Source of the DNA: Bugula neritina
Lineage: Eukaryota; Bryozoa; Gymnolaemata; Cheilostomatida; Bugulidae
Direction: 5' to 3'
Assembly: GCA_964035545.1 (NCBI GenBank)
Contig: OZ037767.1
Location: 17,671,781-17,735,780 of the forward strand
DNA: 64,000 bases
Shown: positions 11,701 to 22,500 of the stretch, piece by piece
Position numbering within the stretch: the first letter of the stretch is position 1
Layout of the letters: every line of letters starts with the position of its first letter
Program-made: the position numbers and the translations under genes
The notes under the pieces: generated by a model
What the model was told of the DNA's origin: nothing
Database searches by the model: none
What the model saw: the letters and a program-made list of their open reading frames with translations, nothing else

Positions 11701-11943
11701 AATGCAGACGAGAGGAAGGCTTTCCTTCAGTTCACTACTGGTTGCTCGTCGCTGCCCCCTGGTGGGCTGGCCAACCTCCACCCTAGACTCACTATAGTCA
11801 AGAAGTCAGACAGCTCGGACTGCACCTACCCCTCCGTCAACACCTGCGTACATTACCTCAAGCTGCCGGACTACTCCAGCGAAGAGGTGCTGCGACAGCG
11901 ACTATCACACGCTACTATAGAGAAAGGATTCCACCTCAATTAA
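2781..11943 (+). CDS. HECTD1: HECTD1-type E3 ubiquitin ligase, C-terminal ~1025 residues
   Basis: Fourteen exons: 2781-2984, 3238-3422, 4445-4564, 5355-5603, 5711-5902, 7212-7394, 7862-8244, 8795-8996, 9391-9573, 9692-9976, 10243-10529, 10699-10871, 11268-11418, 11661-11943. All junctions are GT-AG and phases agree. The product transfers ubiquitin to substrates in the cytoplasm. Diagnostic stretches are the acidic block in exon 3, [20 protein letters not shown] in exon 4, [11 protein letters not shown] in exon 8, [20 protein letters not shown] opening the HECT N-lobe in exon 9, [20 protein letters not shown] in exon 13, and the C-lobe with [20 protein letters not shown]. The catalytic Cys ([11 protein letters not shown]) is codon 11845-11847. 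The chain ends EKGFHLN with TAA 11941-11943. HECTD1 is normally ~2600 residues with N-terminal ARM/ankyrin/SUN/MIB regions. These are not found upstream, where other genes lie, so the gene is 5'-incomplete or rearranged. Confidence 0.93.
2977..3216 (+). repeat. 16-bp array spanning the exon 1 donor of HECTD1
   Basis: About 15 copies of TTCTACAGGTAGTGTA. The exon ends TTCTACAG|GTAGTG at 2984/2985, so each unit repeats the last 8 exon bases and the donor. Each TTCTACAG could equally act as an acceptor. Variation is minimal (GTAATG, GTGTTC). Confidence 0.9.
3423..4441 (+). repeat. ~1-kb GTGTGTAGTGACA array starting at the exon 2 donor of HECTD1
   Basis: The intron begins GTGTGTAGTGACAGTGTG directly at the donor. 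It continues as mixed 13-, 14- and 22-bp units (GTGTGTAGTGACA, GTGTATGTAGTGACA) up to GTATGTTTCAG (4434-4444). The long minus-strand Tyr/Thr/His/Leu ORF over it is a repeat artefact. Confidence 0.9.
4565..5354 (+). repeat. TCTACTAGTATCTC array filling HECTD1 intron 3
   Basis: Units of TATCTCTCTATTCCCTTCTA plus TATGTCTACTAG, shortening toward the 3' end to TATCTCTATATATCTACTAG. The last unit merges into the acceptor CTGCTGCTAG|GAC at 5354/5355, so each CTACTAG is an acceptor look-alike. Confidence 0.88.
5903..7200 (+). repeat. ~21-bp array (CTCTATGTCTATGTGTATA) filling HECTD1 intron 5
   Basis: The array starts at the GTAAGTCTATG donor and runs 1.3 kb in mixed units (CTCTATGTCTATGTGTATA, with TACTCTACT insertions) into a CT-rich tract and TGCAG at 7207-7211. 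It is open in all three + frames, which gives spurious ORFs of over 400 residues. Confidence 0.9.
7456..7850 (+). repeat. 33-bp array in HECTD1 intron 6
   Basis: About 12 copies of a 33-bp unit composed of TACTTTGAGTATATCGTATA followed by CAATATCATCTAT. Because 33 is a multiple of three, the array reads through in two frames. Confidence 0.9.
8260..8790 (+). repeat. 21-bp array (CATATAATATATCTACTATG-T) in HECTD1 intron 7
   Basis: About 25 units differing mainly at CTATGTCAT, CTATATCAT and CTATGTTAT positions. They fill the intron 8245-8794 between CCAG|GTATGT and TTGCTACAG|GG. Confidence 0.9.
9005..9396 (+). repeat. 26-bp array duplicating the 3' splice site of HECTD1 intron 8
   Basis: About 14 units combining CTCTCTGTAG and ATAGAGTAGCCTGTGG. 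The true junction is CTCTCTGTTTTTAG|ATAGAGTTTGTG at 9390/9391, so each unit carries a close copy of the acceptor plus the first seven exon bases (ATAGAGT). Confidence 0.88.
9958..10226 (+). repeat. 32-bp array spanning the exon 10 donor of HECTD1; each unit has donor and acceptor motifs
   Basis: Eight or so units that combine GATACTACCCCTACAGAG and GTGAGTCATACTAA. The first unit is coding (Asp-Thr-Thr-Pro-Thr-Glu) up to the donor at 9976/9977. Each later unit repeats 18 exon bases, a perfect GTGAGT donor, and CCCCTACAG as an acceptor look-alike. Confidence 0.92.
10533..10650 (+). repeat. Short ~29-bp array in HECTD1 intron 11
   Basis: About four copies of CTCAGTCTATTCTTACACTG plus TAGTT or AAGTC between the GTGAGT donor at 10530 and the acceptor at 10698. 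Confidence 0.8.
10893..11176 (+). repeat. 27-bp array (GGGGGTGGATATACTTACTC-TATTA) in HECTD1 intron 12
   Basis: About ten units with small indels. On the minus strand each unit contains GTAAGTATATCC, a donor-like motif in the antisense direction. Confidence 0.85.
11452..11655 (+). repeat. TACTAGTATATATTAC array in HECTD1 intron 13
   Basis: Imperfect palindromic units fill the 3' half of intron 11419-11660 and end in ATGTTTATAG|CCC. Confidence 0.8.
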
Positions 11944-12430
11944 TTTGTGTAGAGACAACTCCTAATTACTAAGCAGAGTTTAGGTGATAAATGTGACTAT
12001 TAGTTGACTGACTGCTACCACCTCTACTACTACTACTACTAGTACTAATACTACTAGTACTAATACTACTAGTACTAATACTACTAGTAATAATACTACT
12101 AGTACTAATACTACTAGTACTGATACTAGTAGTATTGGACAGTGTAATAATCTCATCAGTTGATGGCGTGCTTCGCTCTACTTTATACTGAACTGCATGT
12201 CAAAGCCTAAATTGCTGCTAAACTAAATATTCTTCTATGTGCTGTTCACCATGTTTATGGTGGCCTAGTAAATTAGTCAGTCATTGCAGTTAGTCTTAGC
12301 TTTGTTTCTCTGTTACACTCTACTTTATATCGCTTACCCACCATAGTTTTCTTTTTATGTATATTTTATAAATAAACATATTTTCATCAATACTTTTTGT
12401 TATATTTTAGTAAAATAAAATTTTTCAGCA
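11944..12430 (+). other. HECTD1 3' UTR with ACTAGTACTAAT repeats and poly(A) signal
   Basis: After TAA 11943 there is an ACTACTAGTACTAAT array at about 12017-12135, then AT-rich sequence with AATAAA at 12371-12376. The transcript probably ends just beyond. Confidence 0.6.
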
Positions 12431-14645
12431 CCTTTCATATTTTTCCCATTCTTTACTATTGGGGGTTGTTTTTATATTAAATTGAAAGTAAAGCTTGTCT
12501 GTTATTATTGCTAATTATAAACTGAAGTGAAAGCTGTTTGTGCTACAAGGGAAAAAGTTGCCTTAAACCGGTGGCGAATGAAAATTTGTAAAATATTTCT
12601 TATGAGGAGATGAGAGTTGTGGCATCGTGCAGTATTTATTGGAAGAAGACAATTCCAAATATTTCACGTATTTATTTATGACGTTTATCACTATAAAAGT
12701 GTAGACATCTTATTCGTTGAAGAGTGATCATGTGACCATCTAGTGATAGGACTGGCATAACATTAGGTCAGGCAGAGACAAACCATTAGTTGCCAAGTGT
12801 GGAGCTTTTGGATTAAATAAACGACTAAAGAAAATTAAAAAAATTGTAAAATCATCAAAATTCAAAAAAAATTTCTATCCTTCATGTAAGGTAATTATAA
12901 TATGTTTTATTTTTCATTTCATTTCGTCCTTTATTTTGATTTTTTTTCACGGCTCTAGGAGTAGGTCCCTAGGCCTATCGCCATCGCTATGACAATCAGT
13001 ATCAGTATGACTATGACTTAGACTATGGCTAGGACTAGGAGTACCGGTATGAGTATAACTACGTATTTGACTATAACTGCATCACTATCAGTTAGTAATT
13101 GGAATGTTTCTCAATATATTTTGTTTGTCGTGTAATAAAAATGCATAACTGATAAAGACTATGTCTAGTAGTACTAGTACTCTAGCAGTACTCACTAGTA
13201 GTAGTACTAGTAGTAGCAGTAGTACTGTAGTAGTAGCAGTAATGGTAGTAGTATTACTACTAGTACTACTATTACGATTAGTAATACTACTACTAGTGGT
13301 GCTGCTAAGTGCTCATGCCTATTGCTATTGACATTGCTCATAGTCATAGTAATTGCTGATTGCATTTTCAATCTGAATCTTATTCAAAGAAAGTCTAACT
13401 GAGTAACTCCAGGTCTTAGAATTACTGTTAATGTGATAATCATAAAGAGTAAGCAATCTCACACTGTTAGCGGTATTGCCAATTAATAATATAGTGTGTG
13501 ACAAATTTATATCTAATATTTATCATTATGATTATGCCATCAGCAGGGTTTTCTATAAGATAGTTGGCTTATCAGATTGAGATAGTCATAGTAGTGCTTT
13601 CACTTTTATTCTGATGCAGCTGCACTTTCAGTTTTGTCAAAACTCAGGCTGATTAATTAACTGATTTAATTTCAAGACTATGCCAAATGCTTCTACTGTT
13701 TGTGCTAATCATAACTGAGCAACAGCAATTTGTACTGATTGGTGATGTTAATGAATGCCAGAAATGATAATGTCTGATGAGTGGAGAAGTTGCAATTGTC
13801 AGTGTTGTTCTGGTTGCCATTAGTGATGATTGTCTTACTACTATATTGTTATCAGTTGTATGACAGCTTTAGATGGTCTAGTCTACCACCTACCTAGTTC
13901 TATCAGGTTCGAATGGATACGCCTTCTCAAGATGTGAGCTCATCCTAATAAGACCATCTGTTGAATCAGTGTGTTTTTATTCTCAGCTATTTCAAATAGT
14001 GTTATTCAATCTACAGTTTAAGACTGGTATGGTACAGTGTCATATCTTGATACTTTGTCCTCTTCTCTTCCACTTGGTGGTCACAACGGCAGCAATGCCC
14101 ATCATTGTTTGTTATCAACAGTCCAGCCGTGCTGTGTTACTCTTGTGATGTTCTCTTCATTCAGTTTTGGGCCCAAAACATTTTTTATTGGTTTATGGTA
14201 CATTTTCCTGTCGTTATCTTTCAGTTCTTTCAAACCCATTTTATCTGTCTTAAGAACTTGAAGGTTATACGACTCCTCACCAAAAGTTTGTGTTACCTGT
14301 TCACCAGACAGACTAACTCCTGAGTCTTCTACTTGCCTCTCATAGCCATTCTGGCAGACATTATAGTTATATATAATTATGTCCCTCTGCTGTTGACATT
14401 ATCATACTGGAGATCAGAACTAATGTGAATAATGAGCATGTCATGTAATAGTGGTATTGATACCATAACATTTATAGACTAAAAATAGTAATAGTAGCAT
14501 TGTGATAAATTATTTTATATAGAATGCCATTGTTCTGCTAATTAAGTAATGAATAGTCGTTAGACACAGTGTGATTATAATTCTGTCTTTAAAATGGGAG
14601 TCATCTTCCTTGTGAATTAGACATTATCATCATATAATCAACATT
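12431..14645. other. Intergenic sequence with no supported gene
   Basis: AT-rich sequence with degenerate trinucleotide patches (AGTACTAGTAGTAG, about 13165-13300) and permuted (TATGAC)-type imperfect repeats at 12985-13080. Open frames at 14037 and 14105 are short, Phe/Ser/Leu-rich and lack homology that I recognise. A 9-bp inverted pair (AGATGGTCT near 13872, AGACCATCT near 13953) brackets a GGTTCGAAT motif and may be an old SINE or MITE fragment. Confidence 0.5.
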
Positions 14646-14659
14646 AGTGATCTTTACAT

Positions 14660-15040
14660 TCTATACTCTGTATTATACTACATATACTATACTCTGTATT
14701 ATACTACATATACTATACTCTGTATTATACTACATATACTGTACTCTGTATTATACTACATATACTATACTCGGTATTATACTACATATACTATACTCTG
14801 TATTATACTACATATACTATACTCTGTATTATACTACATATACTATACTCTGTATTATACTACATATACTATACTCTGTATTATACTACATATACTATAC
14901 TCTGTATTATACTACATATACTATACTCTGTATTATACTACATATACTATACTCTGTATTATACTACATATACTATACTCGGTATTATACTACATATACT
15001 ATACTCTGTATTATACTACATATACTATACTCTGTATAGA
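14660..15040 (+). repeat. 23-bp array (TATACTCTGTATTATACTAC-ATA) upstream of the ZFAND gene
   Basis: About 16 units with only GTACTC/CTCGG variants. It lies ~80 bp 5' of the ATG at 15120, in the promoter, leader or a 5' UTR intron. Confidence 0.9.
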
Positions 15041-15119
15041 GTGCTGGTTAAAGCAGGAAGACACGGTGAATGTGTACATCACATTGCCATCACACACTTG
15101 AGCTACTCCAGTCTTAGTT

Positions 15120-15851
15120 ATGGAAGACGATGGCAATCAGAACCTGGCGTCTTCCCTCTGCCAGGCGGGATGTGGCTTCTTTGGTAACGCTCAGTTTGAC
15201 GGCATGTGCAGCAAGTGTTACAAGGACTCTGTCAAACGCAAACAGGCCTCACCAAAAGATAGTTCCAGCGCTGTCTTTCCTGCTGCCTCTTCATCTGCCC
15301 CGACAGCAATACCCGACACCACCCCGAGTGTGGAGACAGCACAGCCTACAGTGGCCGTCACGTCGGTGAAGAGAGAAGGGGGTGCAGGGGTGGCTGCTGC
15401 TACGTCAGACGGCTCAATCTTAGTAGACAAAGTTGAAGCTGCGTCTAGCAATTCCTTGGCTGCTAGTGAAGAAGCCAGCAATGAGAGTCCAACCAAATGT
15501 AAGCGCAACAGGTGCTACACCTGTAAGAAGAAGGTTGGTTTGACAGGTGGGTGCAGGTGATTGACCTGTGTTGTACTTCTAACAACTACTATGTATCATC
15601 TATATTATATTTTTACTAGAATACACTGCACAACATACTTATACTGCGTTACTTATATACACCAGCACAACATACTTATACTGCGTTACTTATATACACC
15701 AGGGTTTGAGTGCAGATGCGGAGGCACGTTCTGCAGCATACATCGGTATTCAGATAAACATGGATGTCAGTTCGACTACAAGGAGCACGGTGCTGACCAC
15801 ATAAGGAAAACCAACCCACTCGTTGTCAGCTCCAAAGTACAAAAACTGTAA
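15120..15851 (+). CDS. A20/AN1 zinc-finger protein (ZFAND5/ZFAND6 type)
   Basis: Two exons, 15120-15546 and 15703-15851 (427+149 nt, 191 residues; the family is about 200). An N-terminal A20 finger (residues ~14-38) shows [20 protein letters not shown] and a following Cys. A Ser/Thr/Ala/Val-rich linker follows. The C-terminal AN1 finger has [13 protein letters not shown] before the intron and [20 protein letters not shown] after it, keeping the C-x2-C...C-x-C-x4-C-x2-H-x5-H-x-C ligands. The intron splits the AN1 finger in phase 1. ZFAND5/6 proteins bind ubiquitin through A20 and act in proteasomal delivery and signalling; I cannot separate the two paralogues. AATAAA at 15876-15881. It is tail-to-tail with the SYNJ2BP-like gene. 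Confidence 0.92.
15629..15702 (+). repeat. Two-copy 37-bp duplication of the 3' splice site in the ZFAND intron
   Basis: CACAACATACTTATACTGCG plus TTACTTATATACACCAG is repeated exactly twice. The second copy ends at the real acceptor (CACCAG|GG, 15702/15703). It is a minimal version of the splice-site-anchored arrays elsewhere in the window. Confidence 0.9.
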
Positions 15852-16467
15852 TCACCTGAAGACAACTCCAAAGTTAATAAAACTCTTGATTTGATCACCA
15901 GCCAACATGAGAGAGAATAACTCCTGTACCATAGGAAATTAAATAATTATTAGTTAAACTAAAGGGAGATAACTCCATGCTTCCAGTGACTCTAGAGAGA
16001 GAGAGAGTATGCCACTTCTATGCTGCTAGTTCTGCGTCTATTAATAAGTGAAGCAACTCATTTTCTTAGTGAATCAGTTGCTTTAACAACCAACTACCTT
16101 TCCAAGTTATATAACAAATATATTTCAGTAGCAATCTTATATATTATTTTATTTATATTACAATAAATGGCAATTGAAATCACTTGAATTGCTAAAAAGC
16201 TTGATTAATGCTTTACATCACATCTGATCCCATGTATTTATATTCATTGTGATACAACCTCAGCTTTCCTATTTATTTGTTCAATTAAACAGGGAATGTC
16301 CCTGACATGATTTAGAGCATGATTACTTTCACTACATGACGTTGAAAACCACACATATTTGAATCACTCATTTGTGTCCATATCGGCTACAAATAAAAAG
16401 ACATGCCTTCAAAATGCGGGAATATAGAGACGAAAAATGCACGAGTGTAACTCGAGTGTTGCGGTGG
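15852..16467. other. Convergent 3' UTR region of ZFAND (+) and SYNJ2BP-like (-)
   Basis: Contains AATAAA on + (15876-15881) and minus-strand AATAAA candidates at 16277-16272. The rest is AT-rich with no gene seen. Confidence 0.5.
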
Positions 16468-17633
16468 TTATCTGTAGGGACGGTAGGTGAACCCTGCGTA
16501 CTTGTCAGAGTGAGACGGGAAGACTCTGCTAATTATTGTCTTGACTGAGTTCCTACATTTGTAAAGAGCAAAGCCCACGAGGATGGTGGCCCCCAGCCCG
16601 AGTAGGAGCATTTCCACGCTGTTGGATTGAGTCTTTGGGTTAACTGTCTGGTATGTGGCTTCCTACAGTACAAAGTAGCTTTTATGAGAAAAGTGCAGAT
16701 TTTGTGTTTAAAAAATCATAGCCTATTCTAAAACATGTTTTCTTGTACTACAATCACACTATTAGTTCACAGAAAGAAACACAGCAACTGGTGATTTCCC
16801 CTGGCAACATGTCAACATGAGAGCACAGCTACTGACCACAATTTTCCTCTCGGCATCTTTCAGCACAGTTAGATTGACAACATCACCAGCTGTTTTGAAC
16901 ATTGTAACAGCCATTCTGTGTGATATATTCTCCATGGACTGCCCATTTATCTACATACATATCTACATGTAAGTACAATGATATCTACATGTAAGTACAA
17001 TGATATCTACATGTAAGTACAATGATATCTACATGTAAGTACAATGATATCTACATGTAAGTACAATGATGTCTACAAGTAAGTACAATGATATCCAAGT
17101 TGTAATACGAGATCATCCAACTCTGTCAATAGTGATCAACTTATCATTTTATTAGATAACTGCTGAGTCTCGTTATTTCCTTGGCGAATAAAAACATTTC
17201 ACAGTTATGCCCAATACTCGTTGGCAATTATTAAATTTAAACAAAATATTTACTAAGTACGTGAAATCAGATATCATCTGGCTTGCTCAGTTGGGTGAAG
17301 AATGAGTACCTTTAGTATTTTGTCCCCCTCAGATAGACGACCGTCGTTAGCAGCTGCTCCATCTTCTCTAATCTTAGTAACAAACACCCCACTGTCTTCT
17401 GGTATGTGTGGCATGTCATACCCCCCTCTTATGTTGAACCCCAGACCCTCTGCAAACATTAAATGATTACATGGCAAAAGAACACCGAACAGTTAATCAG
17501 CTGATGCTGATAGTAACTCTAAAGTACTTGCTAACTCACCTGTTTCAGTTCTGTACAAGACAATGTCAATAATTTCTCCATTGATCTTGGACCGAGTCGG
17601 CCGGCCGTTAGCATTCGTATATTTTTTCTGCAT
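16468..17633 (-). CDS. SYNJ2BP: SYNJ2BP/OMP25-like PDZ protein with C-terminal membrane anchor
   Basis: Four exons: 17633-17540, 17449-17310, 16950-16837, 16662-16468 (94+140+114+195 = 543 nt, 180 residues). One PDZ domain (about residues 25-115) carries the carboxylate-binding [10 protein letters not shown] loop, then [33 protein letters not shown] and [16 protein letters not shown], closely following the SYNJ2BP plan (GLGFNI, DSGIYV, GAAALDGRLQEGDKIL in human). A hydrophobic helix, [20 protein letters not shown], near the C-terminus is followed by a basic tail of ~30 residues, longer than in human. SYNJ2BP is tail-anchored in the outer mitochondrial membrane and recruits synaptojanin-2 and other PDZ ligands. 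The ATG at 17633 is chosen because the open frame upstream has no ATG. The first ~30 residues lack recognisable similarity. Confidence 0.88.
16953..17098 (-). repeat. 22-bp array next to the 3' splice site of SYNJ2BP-like intron 2
   Basis: About six copies of ATATCTACATGTAAGTACAA plus TG (+ strand). On the gene's strand each unit has ACATGTAG|ATA, matching the true acceptor ATGTATGTAG|ATA at 16951/16950. Each unit also carries GTAAGT on the antisense strand. Confidence 0.85.
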
Positions 17634-17895
17634 TGCCAATTTGAAGAAACTAGTATTCTGACTCTCTAAGATTAGAGTACGTTCACTCACTGTGGCTTAC
17701 TATGGCTAGTAACTCTCCAAGTTCACCTTCTTTGATTTGACTTATTTGCTAGACTCACTCTCAGAGCTAGCACTACTACAACAAGAAAGTAATGAACAGA
17801 CCGAGCCTTAGTCCTACGTTCCTTCAAGATCTAGTTAGTAGTAACTGAAACTGCTAGCAATGTATAGCTATACCATAAGTATAAGTTACTAAGCA

Positions 17896-18081
17896 GACAA
17901 GGTTTAACGGTTAGAGTGTTTGCTTAATTAACACGAAATCATGGGTTTAAACCTCGACAAAGGCCATTGGTGATGTTAGGAAGAGCATTCAGTCATAATT
18001 GGTCATGTGCCACATCTGAATAAGTCCTTAGCCCACTTTAACAAAAACCCTTTCCATCAGATGCTTCTTACAGGGATAGTT
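17896..18081 (+). mobile_element. tRNA-derived SINE with 16-bp target-site duplication
   Basis: A 186-bp insert begins GACAAGGTTTAACGGTTAGA, like a tRNA A-box region (compare TGGTTAGAG), and has GGGTTTAAACCTC about 50 bp in, like a B box (GGTTCRANNCC). An unrelated ~120-bp body follows. It is flanked by exact copies of TATAAGTTACTAAGCA at 17880-17895 and 18082-18097, the hallmark of target-primed insertion. No obvious poly(A) or simple tail was seen, and the promoter boxes are degenerate, so it is probably an older copy. Confidence 0.72.
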
Positions 18082-18657
18082 TATAAGTTACTAAGCATTA
18101 GCCTTAGGTGATTATTACTATCACTATGTAATACTAAACATAATACAAGCAGTAATAGCCAATAACTAATGAGTAATCCTAATAAATAAGTAGTAAATAT
18201 AACTTAGTAATTGATATTGAGTATCACTATTACCATAAGTATACTAATAGTAATAGTAATACAGTATAGTTATAGTAATTGCATAACTTCAACTATTACT
18301 ATAACTGTAAAAGCATAACCATAGGATAAGTCACTGTCAGTATTCAGAAGTACCAGTATGTCAACAATTTTGTAAGACCAATTGCCAATTGGTAATTGAG
18401 ACTGAGTACAAAAAATCAAATAATATATAACTTTAAGTTAATATTATAGTTGCACTCATACTGATAGTAATTATTATTACATTTAGGTTTACTACTAAAC
18501 CTAATACTAATAGTAATAGTAATATTATTAGTAGTAGTATTGAGACTTATAATAGTAATACTAATACTCTAAGTCTAATACTAATCTCATAGAGTCATAG
18601 TAATAATAATACTAATAGTAAATAAATAATACTATTAGTATTACTTCAAGTATAATT

Positions 18658-18822
18658 AAATATTAAATACTAAAACTTATAACTTCAACTTGTAAGACAA
18701 GTAATACTTCTCTTTTAATAATAATACTATTATTATTATAAGACAAGTATTACTTGTCCTATAGCCTATAGGCTATAGTTAATAGTATAAGTATAAGTTA
18801 TAAGTTTTAGTATTTAATATTT
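18658..18822. repeat. 165-bp inverted repeat with 27-bp perfect arms
   Basis: AAATATTAAATACTAAAACT plus TATAACT at 18658-18684 is the exact reverse complement of 18796-18822. The interior contains a second near-palindrome (GACAAGTATTACTTGTC). It could be a MITE-like element or a hairpin; no convincing target duplication was seen. Confidence 0.7.
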
Positions 18823-19538
18823 ATCATTCATTTTATATTAGTATTAGGAGCTTCATTATTATAAATAATAATGATGGTTGCAAAAGAGAATTGAGACGGT
18901 GTGCAAATGGCATACACAATGTAGTTATTGTAATGCATTTGGGCCAATGAAAATATAGAATCACAAAAGTAAAACTGAAATGCAAAGGAAAATGACATTA
19001 TCCCCTAAAATGTATTAAAATATTGATTGGGGCAGCTGTAGCGGATATTCATTGCATGCATGGTTTGGACTGTTGGAAAGACAACTTCATATCAAAAACT
19101 TACTGCCTAACACGGTATTGGTATATTTAATATTAGATTAGCATTTATTTACTTGTCATTTTGTATTCAATTAAAGTGATACTGTCAAATAGTATTTGTA
19201 CTCGTTAGTCAAACATTTGAACACATCTTTCAGCTGCAGAGCTTAATCGTATTAAATTTCAATGAAAAAGACCAACACTCCAAGAAACCAACAGATGATT
19301 GTTTTGTTAGTTTGGAGTTATCTTTTTAAAGTTGCAAGTTGACATTTTTACGGACATAAAAAAGTGGAGTTGAGTAAAATACGCAAAAAAATTTATTTAT
19401 AATGTCTTATAAAGTTTTAATTACATCAACAATGATACTTTATCTAAAAAACAAAATTCAAACTATTTATCAATTGTAATATGTCAATAGAGATACGCGC
19501 ACCCCTTTTTCCGGTTGAAAATAATTGAAAAAGTCAAA

Positions 19539-22500
19539 ATGGCATCCCATTCTAAACGCGACATTATACCTGAAGACCTGTTGAAAACGATTGAATTCGA
19601 GACTTCAGAAGATGTTGACGTTACTCCAACATTTGACTCGCTTAACTTGAAAGACGACCTTCTAAGAGGAATATATGCCTATGGTAACATGTACTTTTTC
19701 AATGTAGTATCGCATTCACTGTAAGTGTATCAGTATCACGGACTATCAGTATGAGTACAACAAGTTCAAGTTGTACTGACTACTACTAGTACTGTCACTC
19801 ACAGTCAGTGTCACACTGACACTGAGTTGGTCTTTCTGACAGTGACTGTCAGTATGAGTGACCGAGTGTCGTAGTGGTGGTACCATTACTACTACTAGGT
19901 CTATTAGTACTACTATTCACTACTACTAGTAGTAGTACTATTACTCACTACTGAGCTGTCTACGCCGTCTACACTCTACTGTAAAGCTAAACATAGTAGT
20001 AGTACTTAGTACTACTACTAGAGTACTACTACTAGTACTAGTAGTAGTAGCCTGAAGTTTTCAATGTTGATGTTAACATTTATTTAGTTATTCATAATCA
20101 TGATGTTAATGAATAACAATGTTACCGCTATAAATTTAATTTTATTACAGTTTACTTCTTTTATTCCCATTTATTTTTTATGTTCCCAACACTAGTCTCT
20201 ATCTCAAACTCTCACAATAATATTCAATAGCAAAATGAAATCTCTATTAGTATTAGTGATTTGGTCTATAGCTGTAACAGACTACAAGTATAAGTTACAC
20301 TTAAAGTAAAAGACTGGCGACGAGAATATAGGAGTCTCATGAAATTAGACTCATTAATATATTATTTTTAGTTGATGTTATACGGTTGGAAGCAATTAAT
20401 AAGAAAACATTAACGTGATGATGGAAGGCTACAGTTTTAGTTTAAATAATCTATCATGAAGCCGCTCTGATGGTAATGATCAGCCTTATATATTATGTAT
20501 TGACAGGGTTTGAAAAGCCTTCGGCCATTCAGCAGAGAGCAATCAAGCAGATAGTGAAGGGGAGAGATGTGATAGCACAGTAAGTCAGCTGACCTTGTTA
20601 CAACATACTTCCTAGCCACTGCTGTTGACTGGCGGTTGAATTGTGGTGGGGTTTATTTGCAGGGCTCAGTCAGGGACGGGTAAAACAGCCACCTTCTCGA
20701 TCTCCTCCCTCCAGGCTCTGGATACACAGCTAAGAGAAACTCAGGTGTTGGTGTTGTCTCCCACCAGAGAGCTGGCAGGTCAAATACAGAAGGTGAGCTA
20801 CTCGTGCTATGTATCCCGCGCTCTGTGAATATGTGTCTACTCTGTGTTACTATGCAACGCTCACTCTATCCCTTTGTACACCAGGTGATCCTGGCACTGG
20901 GGGACTACATGAGTGTGCAGTGTCACACCTGCATAGGCGGCACCAACATAGGGGAGGACATCCGCAAGCTCGACTACGGCCAGCACATAGTCTCCGGGAC
21001 TCCTGGTCGCGTCTTCGACATGATTAGAAGACGCAATCTCAGAACTCGATCTATCAAGATGTTCATCCTGGACGAGGCAGATGAGATGCTGAACAAGGGG
21101 TTCAAGGAGCAGATCTACGACGTCTACCGCTACCTGCCCCCCGCCACTCAGGTGGTGCTGCTGTCAGCCACGCTGCCTCATGAGATCCTAGAGATGACTC
21201 AGAAGTTCATGACTGATCCAGTTAGAATTCTAGTCAAACGGTCAGCACCAGTATTACATCACTCCTTCTTGTGTACTCCACGTATTACATCACTCCTTCT
21301 TGTGTACTCCACGTATTACATCACTTCTTGTGTACTCCACGTATTACATCACTCCTTTTTGTGTTCTCTACGTATTACATCACTCCTTCTTGTGTACTCC
21401 ACGTATTACATCACTCCTTCCTGTGTACTCCACGTATTACATCACTCCTTCTTGTGTACTCCACGTATTACATCACTCCTTCTTGTGTACTCCACGTATT
21501 ACATCACTCCTTCTCCTCTCTTGCAGTGATGAATTGACTCTGGAAGGAATCAAGCAGTTCTTTGTTGCTGTGGAGAGAGAAGAGTGGAAGTTTGACACGC
21601 TGTGTGACCTTTACGATACCCTCACCATCACGCAGGCCGTTATCTTCTGCAACACTAAGAGGAAAGTAGACTGGCTGACCGAGAAGATGAAGGTATATCT
21701 CTAACTGTATATTATATTCATATAGTATATCTAACTGTATATTATATTCATATAGTATATCTAACTGTATATTATATTCATATAATATCTCTAACAGTAT
21801 ATTATATTCATATAGTATATCTAACTGTATATTATATTCATATAGTATATCTCTAACTGTATATTATATTCATATAGTATATCTAACTGTATATTATATT
21901 CATATAGTATCTCTAACTGTATATTATATTCATATAGTATATCTAACTGTATATTATATTCATATAGTATATCTAACTGTATATTATATTCATATAGTAT
22001 CTCTAACTGTATATTATATTCATATAGTATATCTAACTGTATATTATATTCATATAGTATATCTAACTGTATATTATATTCATATAGTATATCTAACTGT
22101 ATATTATATTCATATAGTATCTCTAACAGTATATTATATTCATATAGTATCTCTAACTGTATATTATATTCATATAGTATCTCTAACTGTATATTATATT
22201 CATATAGTATCTCTAACTGTATATTATATTCATATAGTATATCTAACTGTATATTATATTCATATAATATCTCTAACAGTATATTATATTCATATAGTAT
22301 ATCTAACTGTATATTATATTCATATAGTATATCTAACTGTATATAATATTCATATAGTATCTCTAACTGTATATTATATTCATATAGTATATCTAACAGT
22401 ATATTATATTCATATAGTATCTCTAACTGTATATTATATTCATATAGTATATCTAACTGTATATTATATTCATATAGTATCTCTAACTGTATATTATATT

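Larger units (their letters stand above)
17634..19538. other. Divergent intergenic region between SYNJ2BP-like and EIF4A3
   Basis: AT-rich, about 1.9 kb. It holds the SINE at 17896-18081 and the inverted repeat at 18658-18822, plus stretches of imperfect AGTAAT/ACTATT trinucleotide sequence. No coding evidence was seen. It must contain both promoters. Confidence 0.6.

Noticed and set aside
13870-13965. GGTTCGAAT motif between short inverted repeats, considered as a second SINE or a tRNA gene
   Set aside because: No cloverleaf, no A box and no target duplication found; left as an unresolved fragment.
14037-14323. Two overlapping short + frames (74 and 72 residues)
   Set aside because: Composition is Phe/Ser/Leu-rich, with no recognisable domain or splice context; likely chance.
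17634-17690. Upstream extension of the SYNJ2BP-like start
   Set aside because: The frame is open but begins only with GTG; ATG at 17633 is the first proper start.
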